Assembly: GCA_963738445.1 (NCBI GenBank)
Contig: CAVTWS010000024.1
Span: 124,001-188,000, forward strand
Length of the DNA stretch: 64,000 nucleotides
Direction of reading: 5' to 3'
Origin: CAVTWS01 sp963738445
GTDB taxonomy: Bacteria; Actinomycetota; Acidimicrobiia; Acidimicrobiales; SHLQ01
The notes under the pieces are model-generated. The model did not search any database. It had not been told where the DNA came from and saw nothing but the letters and a program-made list of their open reading frames with translations. The position numbers were made by a program, and so were the translations under genes. Of this stretch, positions 46,160 through 55,372 are shown in pieces (position 1 is the stretch's first letter; every line of letters starts with the position of its first letter).

Positions 46160-47784
46160 AGGCCGAGCGAACCGGCACGACGTCGAGCAGGTCGGGCCGA
46201 TGGCGCAGAGCGGTGATGACCTCCCGTCGGGTGAGCGGTCCGAGCGGCTGGTACGGCGACGACAGCACGCCCTCGTCGACAAGGGCCCGGTGCTCGGCCC
46301 GCACCTCGGCCAGGTCGGGAAGGCCGATCCCGCATCGGAGCGCGTCGACATCGACGCCGAACAGCTGAGCGGCGTTGAGACCGAACACCTTCGCCTTCAC
46401 CTCATCGGTGAGCGCCGGGTACCCGTGGTCGACCTGGAATTGCTCGGTGATCGAGAACGCCCGGAAGGCCATGATCTGGGCTTGCGGCGAGCCGTACCAG
46501 ATGGCGTCGGTTCCCCACAGGACGCGGTCCTGACCCACGCGCGACAGCAGCTTGCCCATGACGTGGGCGGCCTGGTTGGGGTCGGCCATGACCTCGCGCC
46601 ACGTCGTGCCGAGCTCGCACCACACGTTGGCGTTGGGTGGCACGCCGTAGCGGTCCATGGCGCGGCAGGAGCGTGTCGACGCCGCGGCCCGATCCGCCCG
46701 GATCGTAGGACCCTTCCGTGAACTCGCGCTCGTACCCACTGTGGTACACGACGACCTGGAGGTCCGGGTTTTCGGCGGCGACGGCGACCAGGTCGTCGGG
46801 TGAGTTGTTCGCCGGGTCGAAACCCCGGATCGGTAGGCCTTTGTGGCCACACAGGACCCGGACCTCGGTGTCGAGCAGGGCATCGACGAACGGCCGGCCG
46901 ACGGTCGGATCGAGCAGCGACCAGCCGACCCCGCCCGGGCCCCACGCGGTGTAGACCTTGACCGCGGCGACCCGGCCGCTCGCCGCCCGCTCCCGCATCA
47001 GGTCGAGGTTGGCGTCGAGATCGCCGAAGTTCGGGGCCACGACATCGTGGACGAGCACGCGGGGACCGCCGGCTCCCGTGAGCGTGTCCACGAGCTCGGC
47101 CGTCGACAGCTTGTCGGCATAGGGCACGGGCGCGTCGGCGTCGCCGCCGTTGGGAACATCGGACAGCATGGCGATCGTGGTGTCAGACGCGAGGAACATC
47201 TCCCGTACGTAGTGCGCCTGGTCGAGGCACACGAACCGATCTCCGGCGCAGGCTCGGGTAGCGAGGCCCGAGACCATGTCGGCGATCGCCGGCGCCAGCT
47301 GGCGCCACGGGCCGTCGGGTACGACGTGATGGGTGTGCACATCGAAGATGAGCTCGGATCCGCCGAGCGCCACTGCGCACGCCTCCTCGTCGGCGGGATC
47401 GGGGACCTCGAAGCTGCCGCCCGGCTGGGCGGTGATCGTGGTGGACGGCCCCGCCGTGGACCGGGTGGTCGTCGTGGTCGCCGGCGCCGTGGACCGTGTG
47501 GTCGGCGTCGACGCCGCCCCCTCGCTGTCGGTCGAGCTGCACGCATTGAGCGCGGTCAGTGTCGCGGCCATGGCGCCGGCCCGGATGAGGAAACGCCGGC
47601 GATCCTCGCCGACCCGCGCGGCCGCGGCGGCGCAGTGGTCGAGGACGAGTCGCGTCCGTGCGATGTCGGTGGGCGAGGGAGCGGCGGGCACGAACTCGCC
47701 GTTCGACGCCGGCATCGGCAGGTACGGAAGGTCCGGTCGACGGTCCGGGCTCCGCTCGACCGTTCGCCGCCACCGTGTCGACAT
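46158..47784 (-). CDS. Amidohydrolase-family lipoprotein with internal Tat motif (one frameshift)
   Basis: About 541 residues. Residues 62-90 carry a Tat-type signal, RRRFLIRAGAMAATLTALNAC, shown in part as RRRFLIRAG and the lipobox LNAC, preceded by an unusual 60-residue cytosolic-looking leader. A Thr-rich linker follows, then an Amidohydrolase_2 domain: FDVHTHHV (HxH), a helix with RVAAVKVYTAWG, LCGHKG, VVVYHSGYE and VLWGTDAIWYG (metal Asp). An extra C near 46683 (CTG-C-CGC) shifts the frame. A TACCAT -10 six bases before ATG 47784 supports the long start. Substrate unknown. Confidence 0.87.
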
Positions 47785-47796
47785 GTCGCGATGGTA
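47785..47796 (-). promoter_or_regulatory. Leaderless -10 element of the amidohydrolase lipoprotein gene
   Basis: On the minus strand TACCAT (47796-47791), CGCGAC, then ATG 47784. The spacing supports translation from this ATG. Confidence 0.5.
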
Positions 47797-47845
47797 CGCG
47801 GACCGACGTCGGCCTGTTCGCGCGACCGAAGGCCTCGGCCCTCGC

Positions 47846-47858
47846 TAGCGTCCCCGGG
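47846..47858 (+). promoter_or_regulatory. Leaderless -10 element of the CDF gene
   Basis: TAGCGT (47846-47851), seven bases, then GTG 47859. It faces the leaderless promoter of the divergent amidohydrolase gene. Confidence 0.5.
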
Positions 47859-48791
47859 GTGAGCGCCGATCACGACCATGGTGTCGGTCTGGCCCGGGCC
47901 GGTGAACGCCACCGGCACCGGCTGGTCGCCGCGTTCGCCGTGATCGCCGTGTTCTTCGTCGTCGAAGCCGGAGCCGGTTTCGCCACGAACTCGCTCGCCC
48001 TCCTGTCCGATGCCGGCCACATGCTCACCGATGTCGTCGGTCTCGGCATGGCCCTGGCGGCGATCCATCTGGCGTCCCGGTTCGAGCGCAGGAGCCGCAC
48101 GGTCGACCGGCGCTCCTCCCACACCTTCGGCCTGTACCGGTTGGAGATCCTCGCGGCGTTCGTGAACGCCATACTGCTGATCGGGGTCGCCGTCTGGGTG
48201 TTCATCGAAGCCGTCCGCCGACTGACCACCGAACCCGAGGTCCTCGGCGTGCCGATGCTGATCGTGGCCGTCCTCGGCCTCGTGGCCAACCTCGCCGCCT
48301 TCCTCCTCCTGCGTGACGGGGCCGAGGAGTCGATCAACATGGAGGGCGCCTACCTCGAGGTGCTGGCCGACACCGTTGGGTCCGTCGGCGTCATCGTCGC
48401 CGCCATCCTGCTCGAGACCTTCGGCTGGGCCTGGGTCGACCCGGTGATCGGCGCGGCGATCGCCGTGTGGATCCTGCCGCGATCGTGGCGACTCGGTCGC
48501 AAGGCGATCCGGATCCTGCTCCAGGCCGCCCCCGATCACGTCGACCTCGACCGGATGGCGGCCGATCTCGCCGCCATCCCCGGCGTCGTCGACATTCACG
48601 ACCTCCACGTCTGGACCCTCACCTCGGACATGGAAGCGGCCTCGGCCCATGTCGTGATTCGGGCCGGAACCGACGCGCACGGTGTGCTCGATCAGGCTCG
48701 CCACCTCCTCGACCACGGCTACCGGATCGGGCATGCCACCCTTCAGGTCGAACCCGACGACCACCACGGTTGCCACGAGCTCACCTGGTGA
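47859..48791 (+). CDS. Cation diffusion facilitator metal exporter (CzcD/ZnT type)
   Basis: 310 residues, six membrane helices. The His-rich start SADHDHG, the HxxxD metal pair in SDAGHMLTD and the second pair in EVLADTVGSVG mark the zinc-transport site. The C-terminal cytosolic domain has VDIHDLHVWTL and a His-rich tail DDHHGCHEL. It exports Zn2+ or similar divalent ions in exchange for protons. Start GTG 47859 is favoured by the -10 element; a longer frame upstream is antisense to the amidohydrolase. Confidence 0.95.
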   Translation: MSADHDHGVGLARAGERHRHRLVAAFAVIAVFFVVEAGAGFATNSLALLSDAGHMLTDVVGLGMALAAIHLASRFERRSRTVDRRSSHTFGLYRLEILAAFVNAILLIGVAVWVFIEAVRRLTTEPEVLGVPMLIVAVLGLVANLAAFLLLRDGAEESINMEGAYLEVLADTVGSVGVIVAAILLETFGWAWVDPVIGAAIAVWILPRSWRLGRKAIRILLQAAPDHVDLDRMAADLAAIPGVVDIHDLHVWTLTSDMEAASAHVVIRAGTDAHGVLDQARHLLDHGYRIGHATLQVEPDDHHGCHELTW

Positions 48792-48825
48792 CGATCGGCG
48801 GGACCAGCTGTGCGTCCCGCAACCG

Positions 48826-49419
48826 TCACCCGACCAGCGGCGAAGGTCTGGGGAAATCGTCGAACGTGACCTCGTCGGTCGACGTGTCGAGCACCGCGTA
48901 GGAGCACTGCCGACCGTTCGCGTGATCACGGGGATCGCCGACGGAGCCGGGGTTGATGAGCAGCGCCCGCCCGACCCGCTCGGCCATCTGGGCGTGGGTG
49001 TGACCGAGGATGACGAAGTCGGCGTCGACCTCGGCGATGCGGGCGACCTCCGCCGAGCCGGGCCACACGTACTGGGTGTGCGGGGTGCACGGACTGGCGT
49101 GGGTCATGTGCAGGAGCTTGCCGTCGACCCGGACCTCGATGGTGAGGGGCTGGGCCGCCAACCAGTCGACGTTCGCCTGCCGGACGTGAGCGGCCGACCG
49201 GGCCCGCTCCCCGTGTGAGGAGAGGAGCACGGTGTCGTGGTTGCCGAGCACCGTGCGGGCGCCGCGCTCGCGCAGGAGCTCGACCACGTCGTTGTCGAAC
49301 CGGTACTCGAAGACGACATCGCCGACGCAGAGCAACTCGTCGACATCGCCCATGCGCTCGAGCGCCACCCGCACCGCGGCGACGTTGCAGTGCAGATCCG
49401 AGATGATCCCCAACTTCAT
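48826..49419 (-). CDS. YfcE/MJ0936-type metallophosphoesterase
   Basis: 197 residues. Calcineurin-like motifs: IISDLHCN, CVGDVVFEY, LGNHDTVLL, THASP and LGHTHAQMAER, with the two-metal ligands all visible. The compact size and order match the YfcE-like phosphodiesterase group (cyclic nucleotide or phosphodiester hydrolases). I chose ATG 49419 (MKLGIISDLH) because the first beta strand starts there; CAGGGT six bases upstream is a near match to the leaderless -10 pattern. Divergent from the deacylase gene. Confidence 0.9.
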   Translation of the reverse strand: MKLGIISDLHCNVAAVRVALERMGDVDELLCVGDVVFEYRFDNDVVELLRERGARTVLGNHDTVLLSSHGERARSAAHVRQANVDWLAAQPLTIEVRVDGKLLHMTHASPCTPHTQYVWPGSAEVARIAEVDADFVILGHTHAQMAERVGRALLINPGSVGDPRDHANGRQCSYAVLDTSTDEVTFDDFPRPSPLVG

Positions 49420-49482
49420 GCGATGACCCTGATCGTCGTCTCTCGGTTGCACGCCAACTGTCGTCGAGGCGACTGTAGAGGC

Positions 49483-51192
49483 ATGCATGACGTCGTGTTC
49501 AAAGCCGCCACCGTGGTCGATGGTACCGGCGCACCGGCCCGCACCGCCGATGTCGCTGTGTCAGGCGGCCGCATCGTCGAGGTCGGCCGGGTCCAGGAAA
49601 CCGCGGTCGAACAGGTCGACGCCCACGGGCTGCTCCTCGTCCCGGGCTACATCGACCCGCACACCCACTACGACGGGCAGGCGACCTGGGATCCCCTGCT
49701 CCGGCCGTCGACCGCCCATGGCGTCACGACCGCGATCGTCGGCAACTGCGGTGTCGGGTTCGCGCCGGTGCGACCCGATCGCCACGAGTGGTTGGTCCAG
49801 CTGATGGAAGGGGTGGAGGACATCCCGGGCACCGCCCTCCACGAGGGCATCCGCTGGGACTGGGAGACGTTCCCGCAGTACCTCGACGCGCTCGGCACCC
49901 TGCCCCGGGTCGCCGACATCGCCGCCCACCTCCCGCACAGCGCCCTGCGGACCTACGTCATGGGCGAGCGCGGGGCCGACGACGAACCGGCCCGGACCGC
50001 CGACATCGCCCAGATGGCGAGCCTGGCCGAGGAGGCCGCCCGAGCCGGCGCCATCGGGTTCTCCACCAACCGTCTGCCGTCGCACACCGCCCGTGACGGG
50101 CGCCCCGTCCCCGGTACCTCCGCGGGCGAGGACGAGCTCTTCGCCATCGGGCGGGCCATCGCCGCGGGCGGGGGCGGCGTCATCCAGGCGGTGTCGGCCG
50201 AGGGGATGGGCACCGTCCCGGGCGGATACCGGCACGACGTCGACTGGATGTCACGCTTGTCGATCGAGACCGGGCTCGCCGCCACGCTGGCGGTCACCCA
50301 GCACAACGTGGCGCCCGACCAGTGGCGAGATGTCCTCTCGTGGATCGAGGCCGGCAACGACGCCGGGGCCCGCCTCGTCGCCCAGGTTCCGGGCCGGCCG
50401 CTCGGGCTCCTGCTGGGCTGGTCGACGAAACACCAGTTCACGGGCCGCGCCGCCTACGACGAGATCGCGGGCCTTCCCCTGCCGGAGCGGGTCGCGGCCC
50501 TTCGCCAGCCCGATCGCCGCCGTCGCATCCTCGAGGACGTCACGCCAGGCGCCTCGCTCGCCCACCTCATCGGCAAGCTGGCCGACAAGCTGTTCCCGTT
50601 GGACGACCTCGACTACGAGCCGGCGCCCGAGAGCAGCGTGGCCGCCCGGGCCGGCCGGGAAGGGCGCAGCGTCGACGAGGTCTGCTACGACCTCTACAAC
50701 GTCGACGACGGCCGGGCGTTCGTGTTGTTCACCCTCGGCGGCTACGCGTTCGACAACGTCGACCACATCGCCGACATGATCGAGCACCCGGCGACCATGC
50801 TGGGCCTCGCCGATGGCGGCGCCCACTGCGGGCTCATCTGCGATGCCTCCGTGTACACCTCGATGCTGAGCTACTGGACGCTCGGACGCTCCCGGGGACG
50901 CCGCCTGCCCCCCGAGGTGGTCGTCGCCAAGATGACGAGCATCCCGGCGTACCTCTATGGGCTCCACGACCGAGGTGTCGTCGCGCCCGGACGAAGGGCC
51001 GACCTCAACCTGATCGACCCGGACCGCCTGGCGCTGCTGCCTCCTCGGGTCGTCGACGACCTCCCGACCGGGGCCACCCGCATCGTCCAGGACGCCACCG
51101 GATACGTGGCGACGTACGTCGCCGGTGTTGCCGTGTCGCGCGAGGGGGCCGACACCGGCGCCCGACCCGGACGGCTCCTCCGCCGCCCCTGA
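49483..51192 (+). CDS. N-acyl-D-amino-acid deacylase-like amidohydrolase
   Basis: 569 residues. A beta-sandwich composite domain flanks the barrel; metal motifs are GYIDPHTHYDGQ (HxH), NCGVGFAP, the SAEGMG region, TQHNV and LGLADGGAHCG (catalytic Asp/His). The C-terminal YLYGLHDRGVVAPGRRADLNLID is typical of D-aminoacylases and dihydropyrimidinase-like relatives. It may deacylate N-acyl amino acids or related amides in the cytosol. It is followed 19 bases later by an esterase on the same strand. Confidence 0.9.
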   Translation: MHDVVFKAATVVDGTGAPARTADVAVSGGRIVEVGRVQETAVEQVDAHGLLLVPGYIDPHTHYDGQATWDPLLRPSTAHGVTTAIVGNCGVGFAPVRPDRHEWLVQLMEGVEDIPGTALHEGIRWDWETFPQYLDALGTLPRVADIAAHLPHSALRTYVMGERGADDEPARTADIAQMASLAEEAARAGAIGFSTNRLPSHTARDGRPVPGTSAGEDELFAIGRAIAAGGGGVIQAVSAEGMGTVPGGYRHDVDWMSRLSIETGLAATLAVTQHNVAPDQWRDVLSWIEAGNDAGARLVAQVPGRPLGLLLGWSTKHQFTGRAAYDEIAGLPLPERVAALRQPDRRRRILEDVTPGASLAHLIGKLADKLFPLDDLDYEPAPESSVAARAGREGRSVDEVCYDLYNVDDGRAFVLFTLGGYAFDNVDHIADMIEHPATMLGLADGGAHCGLICDASVYTSMLSYWTLGRSRGRRLPPEVVVAKMTSIPAYLYGLHDRGVVAPGRRADLNLIDPDRLALLPPRVVDDLPTGATRIVQDATGYVATYVAGVAVSREGADTGARPGRLLRRP

Positions 51193-51211
51193 CCTGCCAG
51201 ACTTCATCACC

Positions 51212-52156
51212 ATGACTGCGCCACTCGACATCCGCCCGCTCCTCGATCCCGCCATCGCCGATTCCCTGGCCGCCTTTCCGATGGACCTGGGGGCGTTGTC
51301 CGACGAGTTGCTGCCGCTGATCCGTTCCGGCATGGGCGCGTCGACCGACGCGGTCGAGCTGTCCGACCGGGTGCTCCGGACCGATCACGAGATCCCGGAC
51401 GCTGACGGGGTGACCGTGCGGGTCCACCGGCCGGCCGACGTCGAGGGTCCCCTCCCCTGCGTCTACTGGATGCACGGCGGCGGCTACGTGCTCGGCTCGA
51501 ACACGATGGACGACGCCCGCTTCGACCGCTGGTGCACCATGTACCCATGTGTCGGCGTATCGGTCGAGTACCGGCTCGCGCCCGAAACCCCCTTCCCCGG
51601 TCCGCTGCACGATGCCTACGCCGGGTTGGTGTGGACCCGCGACAACGCTGCAGCTCTCGGGATCGACACAGGCCGCCTCGGCATCGGCGGGGCGAGCGCG
51701 GGAGCCGGCCTGGCCGCCGGCCTCGGCCTCTACGCCCGGGATCAGAGCGAGGTCGAACTGGCGTTCCAGCTGCTCATCTACCCGATGATCGACGACCGGC
51801 AGGCCACTCCGTCGAGCCAGTGGAACGACCCCATCTGGCCGCCGGCCGCCAACACGTACGGCTGGAAGGCCTACCTGGGCGACCTCTACGGAGGCGACGT
51901 CCCCATCTACGCAGCGCCGGCCCGAGCCGAGGACCTCACCGGATTGCCCCCCACCCTCATCGTCGTCGGCGCGCTCGACGGATTTTGCGATGAGGACATC
52001 CAGTTCGCGGTGCGCCTGCGCCACGCCGGCGTGCCGACCGAGCTCCACGTGTACCCGGGCGCGCCGCACGGCTTCGACGGCATCTTCGCCCACACGACCA
52101 TCGCCCAGCGGGCCAACGCCGATGTCGAGGCGTGGCTCTCGACCATGATCTGCTGA
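51212..52156 (+). CDS. Alpha/beta hydrolase, hormone-sensitive-lipase-like esterase
   Basis: 314 residues. Oxyanion motif MHGGGYVLGS, the nucleophile elbow GGASAGAGLAA (Ser within GASAG; the usual Asp before Ser is Ala), acid Asp in VVGALDGFCDED and His in GAPHGFDG. These are the HSL family triad parts. It should hydrolyse short-chain esters. It is close behind the deacylase gene and probably transcribed with it. Confidence 0.92.
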   Translation: MTAPLDIRPLLDPAIADSLAAFPMDLGALSDELLPLIRSGMGASTDAVELSDRVLRTDHEIPDADGVTVRVHRPADVEGPLPCVYWMHGGGYVLGSNTMDDARFDRWCTMYPCVGVSVEYRLAPETPFPGPLHDAYAGLVWTRDNAAALGIDTGRLGIGGASAGAGLAAGLGLYARDQSEVELAFQLLIYPMIDDRQATPSSQWNDPIWPPAANTYGWKAYLGDLYGGDVPIYAAPARAEDLTGLPPTLIVVGALDGFCDEDIQFAVRLRHAGVPTELHVYPGAPHGFDGIFAHTTIAQRANADVEAWLSTMIC

Positions 52157-52225
52157 GACCGGCTTTCGCCTCGCCCACATCTGTGGTTCTCGCCGAGTTC
52201 ACAGCCAACTGCCAGGAACTCGACC

Positions 52226-52238
52226 TAGGTTGCCGTCC
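52226..52238 (+). promoter_or_regulatory. Leaderless -10 element of the YceI gene
   Basis: TAGGTT (52226-52231), seven bases, then ATG 52239. Confidence 0.5.
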
Positions 52239-53039
52239 ATGACGCGCCCCCGGGTCCTGATCGCCGCTGTCCTCGTCGTCCTGGCCGCCGGAGGATTCGG
52301 CCTGTACCTGTTCTTCAAGGACGACGCTCCACCGCCGGTGAGCCTCGACGCGGCCGTCGACCAGATCGGAAGCGACGACGACCCGACCACCACGGTTGTC
52401 GAGTCCGAGACGACCACCCCCGATCCTGCGACACCCGACACGACCGCCGCCCCCGAGACGACCGCCGCCGCCCCGAGCGCCGGCGACGTATCCGGCTCCT
52501 GGACGGTCGACACCGAGTCCGGCGAGTTCGACTACGAGACCGCGACCGGTTCGTTCGTGGGCTTTCGCGTCAACGAGGAGCTGGCGGCGATCGGATCGGC
52601 CACGGCGGTCGGCCGCACCGGCACGCTGACCGGCTCGATCGAGATCGACGGCACGACCCTCACCGCCGCAACGTTCGAGGTCGACATGACGACGATCACC
52701 ACCAATGAATCCCGACGCGACAGTCGCGTCCAGGACGCCCTCGAGACCGACCAGTTCCCAACGGCGTCCTTCGTGTTGGCGAGCCCGGTCGACCTCGGTG
52801 CCGGCGCCGCCGGTGGCGAGGCGATCGCCGTCACCGCGTCCGGCGACCTCACGGTCCACGGGGTGACCCTCAGCGTCGAGTTCCCGATCGAGGCGCAGCT
52901 CGTCGACTCGACAGTCGTCGTCGTCGGCTCCCTCGATCTCGTCTTCAGCGACTATGGCGTCGAGGTGCCGTCCGCCCCGGTCGTCCTGTCCGCGGACGAT
53001 CGCGGCATCCTCGAGCTCCAACTCCTGTTCACCCGCTGA
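52239..53039 (+). CDS. YceI-family lipid-binding-fold protein with membrane anchor
   Basis: 266 residues. An N-terminal helix (VLIAAVLVVLAAGGFGLYLF) anchors or exports the protein, followed by a Thr/Pro/Ala-rich linker (about 50-95) and a YceI beta-barrel: GSWTVDTESGEFDY, VGFRVNEEL, LTGSIEIDGTTL, SRRDSRVQDALETDQFPTAS (in pieces) and GDLTVHGVTLSVEF. YceI proteins bind isoprenoid-type lipids in the periplasm. Start chosen by the leaderless -10; a start three codons upstream is also possible. Confidence 0.9.
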   Translation: MTRPRVLIAAVLVVLAAGGFGLYLFFKDDAPPPVSLDAAVDQIGSDDDPTTTVVESETTTPDPATPDTTAAPETTAAAPSAGDVSGSWTVDTESGEFDYETATGSFVGFRVNEELAAIGSATAVGRTGTLTGSIEIDGTTLTAATFEVDMTTITTNESRRDSRVQDALETDQFPTASFVLASPVDLGAGAAGGEAIAVTASGDLTVHGVTLSVEFPIEAQLVDSTVVVVGSLDLVFSDYGVEVPSAPVVLSADDRGILELQLLFTR

Positions 53040-53073
53040 TCTCGGCACCACGGTCCGCCGGCCCGGACCGACG

Positions 53074-54297
53074 TCACAGACGACGGGCCGCCACGGCGCT
53101 GCGCTCGCCGGTGCGGCGACTGAGCACCATCCAGACGACACATGCCGCGGCGAGCACCGCGCCATACAGGATCGCCCAACGTCCTCCCGCCCAGTCGCCG
53201 ATGGCTCCGGTGACCGGACCGCCGATCGGGGTCGACCCGACGAACGCCACGGTGTGGAGGGCGAGCACCCGCGACCGCATGGCGTCGCTGGTCCGGGTCT
53301 GGAGGGCGGCGTTCGTGGCCGCCACGAACCCCGATGTCGCGACTCCGAAGGGCACGCACAAGGCGGTGGCCGTGAGCACGTTCGGGGCCACGGAGAGCAC
53401 GGCGCCGGTGAGCGCCACGGCCGCCGTGTAGCCGGCCACCGTCCGCTCTCCGACCTGGACCCGGCGCGCCACCGACAGCGAGCCCACCACGCTGCCCACA
53501 CTGATGACCGACAGCAGCACCCCGAAATAGCTGTCGTCGGCGTGCAGTTCGTCGGTCACCAGGAGCGGAAGGGCGACCGGGAAGTTGAAGACGAAGGTCG
53601 CCACCACGACCATCACGATCATCGTGCGCCGCGACGAGGGGTCGGTCCAGACCGAACGCAACCCGTCGCGGACCGGCGTGGCGGAACGCTCCTGCATGAC
53701 CGCCGGGTACATCGTGCTGCGATCGAGCGCCAGTAGGGACAGGAGAAGCACCGCGAAGGAGCATCCGTTCACCAGGAAGCACCAGCCCGTGCCGATGGTC
53801 GTGACCAGGAGCGCGCCAACCGCCGGCCCGACCACCCGGGCCGAGCCCATCACCGCCGAGGTGAGCGAGAAGACGTTGGTCAGATCCGCGGGAGGTACGA
53901 GCTCGGCCCCCAGTCCGCGGCGAGCTGGCGCATCGAAGGCCGAGAAGACGCCCAGGACCAGCGACAACCCGTAGACACCCGGAATGGTCACCGAGCCGGT
54001 GAGATCGAGCGCGGCCAGGGCGAAGGCCTGGACCGCCATGCCGGACTGGCACCAGAACGTCCACCGCTTCCGGTCGTGACGATCCGTGAGCGTGCCGGCC
54101 CACAGACCGAGCAGCAGCATCGGGATGTATTGCGCGGCCGCCACGAGCCCGAGCTCGGTGCCCGAGCCACCGAGGCGCCGGACCAGCAGCACCTGCGCAG
54201 TGAGCTGGATCCACGTCCCCATGTACGACGCAGCGAGCCCGGCGAAGTACAGGCGGGCGTTTCGATGCTGAAGAGAGCGAAAGGTCTGTGAAGGCAC
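53074..54297 (-). CDS. MFS transporter (EntS/MFS_3-like exporter)
   Basis: 407 residues with about 12 membrane helices. Family traits include FAGLAASYMGTWIQ at the first helix, the loop WAGTLTDRHDRKRW between helices 2 and 3, GVFSAFDAPARRGL, ELVPPADLTNVFSL and GPAVGALLVTTIGTGWCF. Such proteins export siderophores, drugs or other small molecules by proton antiport. No biosynthetic cluster is adjacent, so the substrate is unknown. Start GTG 54297. Confidence 0.92.
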   Translation of the reverse strand: MPSQTFRSLQHRNARLYFAGLAASYMGTWIQLTAQVLLVRRLGGSGTELGLVAAAQYIPMLLLGLWAGTLTDRHDRKRWTFWCQSGMAVQAFALAALDLTGSVTIPGVYGLSLVLGVFSAFDAPARRGLGAELVPPADLTNVFSLTSAVMGSARVVGPAVGALLVTTIGTGWCFLVNGCSFAVLLLSLLALDRSTMYPAVMQERSATPVRDGLRSVWTDPSSRRTMIVMVVVATFVFNFPVALPLLVTDELHADDSYFGVLLSVISVGSVVGSLSVARRVQVGERTVAGYTAAVALTGAVLSVAPNVLTATALCVPFGVATSGFVAATNAALQTRTSDAMRSRVLALHTVAFVGSTPIGGPVTGAIGDWAGGRWAILYGAVLAAACVVWMVLSRRTGERSAVAARRL

Positions 54298-54369
54298 GTT
54301 GTCCCGGAAGTCGGGGATCCTCGCAGCCTCGCGGATGGACCCGAGCGAATCGGCGATGCCCCGGTTGCC

Positions 54370-55277
54370 CTACCCCGAGGGGGACAGGGTGAACTCGTCA
54401 GCAACACGCAGATCCTGGTTGACGGCCCGGACGACGAGGTGATCCCCATAGATGGCGATGTCGAGGAAATGGTGCCAAGACCACGACACAGCCGTGAAGT
54501 CGGCCTCACCGGTTCGTCGAGTTCCCGATGCGGCGCCGCTGACGACGTAGGTGACGCCGCCGATGGGATGGCTGCGCTGATAGTCGTGATCGTGACCCGA
54601 CAGCACGAGTTGAACGCCGTATCGCTCGAACACCGGAGCGAACGCCTCGACGGACGTCGAGGCGCAGAGCCCTGGTAGCCGGCCGAGTACGGCGGATGGT
54701 GGACAGCGACGATCCTCCACGTGGCGTCGGTGTCGAGCCAGGGTCTGTTCGTGGAAGGCCATCAGTGGCGGATCCTCGACGTCGTTGGAGTCGAGCCCGA
54801 CGATCAGAACCTCGTCGACGATCGGCCGACCATACGGACCCGACATCCCCAGCGCCGCCATACTGCGCGTCCCCGTTGCCGCCGCGGACATCGTGATTGC
54901 CAAGGATGGCCAGAGTCGGGTGCCACTGCCCAGCAGCCGCCGGAACGGCTCGAACACGGTGGCGGGCGGCCGTTGCGGATCCCCGTCGGGGTACACGTTG
55001 TCGCCGAGCAGCAGGAGCGAATCGTACGGCAGTGGTCTCGGAGATCTCGACCGATCGCCGTCGCCGTGGCGTCGAGGCGGGAGCCGCTGTCGCCGACATC
55101 GCCGGCGACGGCGAGATGCGTAGGGGGGCTCGTCGAAGGGCACGTAGGGCCTCGGTCGATGTCGGTGCCGCCCTTCCAATGGGTGAGGTACGACACGATC
55201 TGGCGCCCGTAGAACGCATACGCCAGCGATCCCCCGACGAGGAGGATCGACAGCGCCGCGATGGCAGACCTCTTCAC
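54370..55277 (-). pseudogene. Membrane-anchored calcineurin-like metallophosphoesterase, about five frame changes
   Basis: GTG 55277 begins a membrane anchor (IAALSILLVGGSLAYAFYG), then AVAGDVGDSG, LLLLGDNVYPDGDP, LAILGNHDVRGG, GPYGRPIVDEVLIVGLDSND, RIVAVHHPPYSAGYQG and LVLSGHDHDYQRSHPIGG: all metal-ligand motifs of a purple-acid-phosphatase-like fold facing outside the membrane. The pieces lie in different frames, with changes near 55045, 54930, 54860, 54725 and 54665. It is divergent from the PEP-utiliser gene. If the indels are errors, the gene is whole, about 300 residues. Confidence 0.78.
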
Positions 55278-55360
55278 TCGTCGTCGGAGCCCATCGACGC
55301 TCGCCGAAGTCCTCCCGGAGCGAAAGGGACCAAAGCCCCCGGATCAGCGCGGTAGGTCGA

Positions 55361-55372
55361 TAGGTTCCGGCG
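55361..55372 (+). promoter_or_regulatory. Leaderless -10 element of the phosphotransferase gene
   Basis: TAGGTT (55361-55366), six bases, then GTG 55373. Confidence 0.5.

Noticed and set aside
52396..52629. Pro/Arg-rich small plus-strand frame inside the YceI gene
   Set aside because: It is a frame-shadow of the Thr/Pro linker of the real gene.
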